Below are positions 63,451-64,000 of a stretch of DNA of 64,000 nucleotides, piece after piece. The position numbers and the translations under genes are program-made. Each line of letters begins with the position of its first letter. Position 1 is the stretch's first letter. The DNA comes from Eopsaltria australis (taxonomy: Eukaryota; Chordata; Aves; Passeriformes; Petroicidae): positions 10,575,001 through 10,639,000 of the forward strand of contig JAVTVJ010000012.1 of the NCBI GenBank assembly GCA_034509425.1, given 5' to 3'. The notes beneath the pieces were generated by a model. That model was not told where the DNA came from and ran no database searches. It was given only the letters and a program-made list of their open reading frames with translations.

Positions 63451-64000
63451 TGGTCGACAGGTCAAGCCTGTAGACAGAAACATTTTAGACATCTAGAGAC
63501 ATTTTTCTGTAGAAAAATGAGACTGCTTAACAGAATTTATGTTTTTCTGTAACTGTTTGATCCATTTACAGCTTGGGAAATTTGCAGAAATAATGACTGA
63601 GGAGATGGTTGTTCAATTTCCTGTCACATAAATTACTGAGTAGATGTTCATTACTCCATCCCAGTGCTGTGCTTCCAACCTAATCAGAAGAAGTGAGGAT
63701 TTGAAAAGACATGCTGGAGAAAACTGCAGTACAAGCTATTATTTGCTCTGCACATATGGTCCCATATTAGAAATTACTGTTATTTTGTATTAGTAAATAC
63801 GTGAAGAAATATTTAAACTGAAAAAAATATACTGCTTTGTTCTTAGAAACTTTATGTGAAAACAATCTCACTGAAAGAAGCCTTCATTCTCAGGATTATT
63901 TTCTGACGTGCCCAGCTTTCCAAACAGTATTAGTCAGGAGCAGACATGCTTATTTGCTTTAGTTCCCCTTGTAAGTGGACATGGGAAGTCAGACACTTAA
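63451..64000. other. Intergenic, no recognised element
   Basis: A+T-rich DNA to the end of the window; nothing recognised. Confidence 0.5.

Noticed and set aside
47986..64000. A FOXN3 first exon or CpG-island promoter
   Set aside because: No forkhead coding sequence, splice-bounded exon or CpG-rich island was seen; the only GC-rich block is CpG-poor.
1..64000. CRISPR arrays, tRNA or rRNA genes, operons
   Set aside because: No regularly spaced repeats, no cloverleaf with A and B boxes and no rRNA-like sequence was found; the genome type is vertebrate.

Overview
This window looks like a stretch of bird nuclear genome. It is A+T-rich, almost without long open frames, and littered with CR1 LINE fragments of the avian type, two long terminal repeats of a common avian kind, and microsatellites. 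There is no bacterial or phage-like gene organisation, and no tRNA, rRNA or CRISPR array was seen. The species cannot be told from the sequence alone.

The one protein-coding gene I can support is EFCAB11 (EF-hand calcium-binding domain protein 11) on the + strand. Its last two coding exons are recognisable: the penultimate at 2780-2869 and the last at 47243-47342, followed by a 3' UTR with an AATAAA signal at 47962-47967. Everything between is one intron of about 44.4 kb. The penultimate exon has an in-frame TAA and is one base short, while the last exon is intact with a perfect EF-hand loop. This is the most consequential oddity in the window. In human, EFCAB11 lies between TDP1 and FOXN3, so the DNA after about 48 kb is expected to be the intergenic interval leading toward FOXN3. 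No FOXN3 exon was seen.

Layout: 1-2779 intron, nothing recognised; 2780-2869 exon; 2870-47242 intron. Inside that intron are an LTR split by a CR1 (7649-8628), a 1.5-kb CR1 with decayed reverse transcriptase (9980-11495), a solo LTR (14939-15459), CR1 copies at 19.8, 22.4, 41.0 and about 45 kb, a GGAA microsatellite (27.7 kb), a possible old LTR with a polypurine tract (30.3-31.1 kb), an unidentified broken coding-like segment on the minus strand (33.2-33.7 kb), an ancient L2-like LINE relic (35.3-35.6 kb), and a perfect 32-bp-stem hairpin (42.94-43.02 kb). After the gene, 48-64 kb holds CR1 copies of both orientations, a GC-rich block near 60.1-60.6 kb, and single-copy-looking segments around 58.4-59.9 kb that may be regulatory.

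All nine identified LINE/LTR insertions in the intron lie antisense to EFCAB11; downstream of the gene both orientations occur. I found no previously undescribed gene system. The points that most deserve checking are the broken penultimate exon, the perfect hairpin, the CR1 flanked by an apparent target-site duplication inside an LTR promoter, and the unidentified 33-kb pseudogene-like segment.
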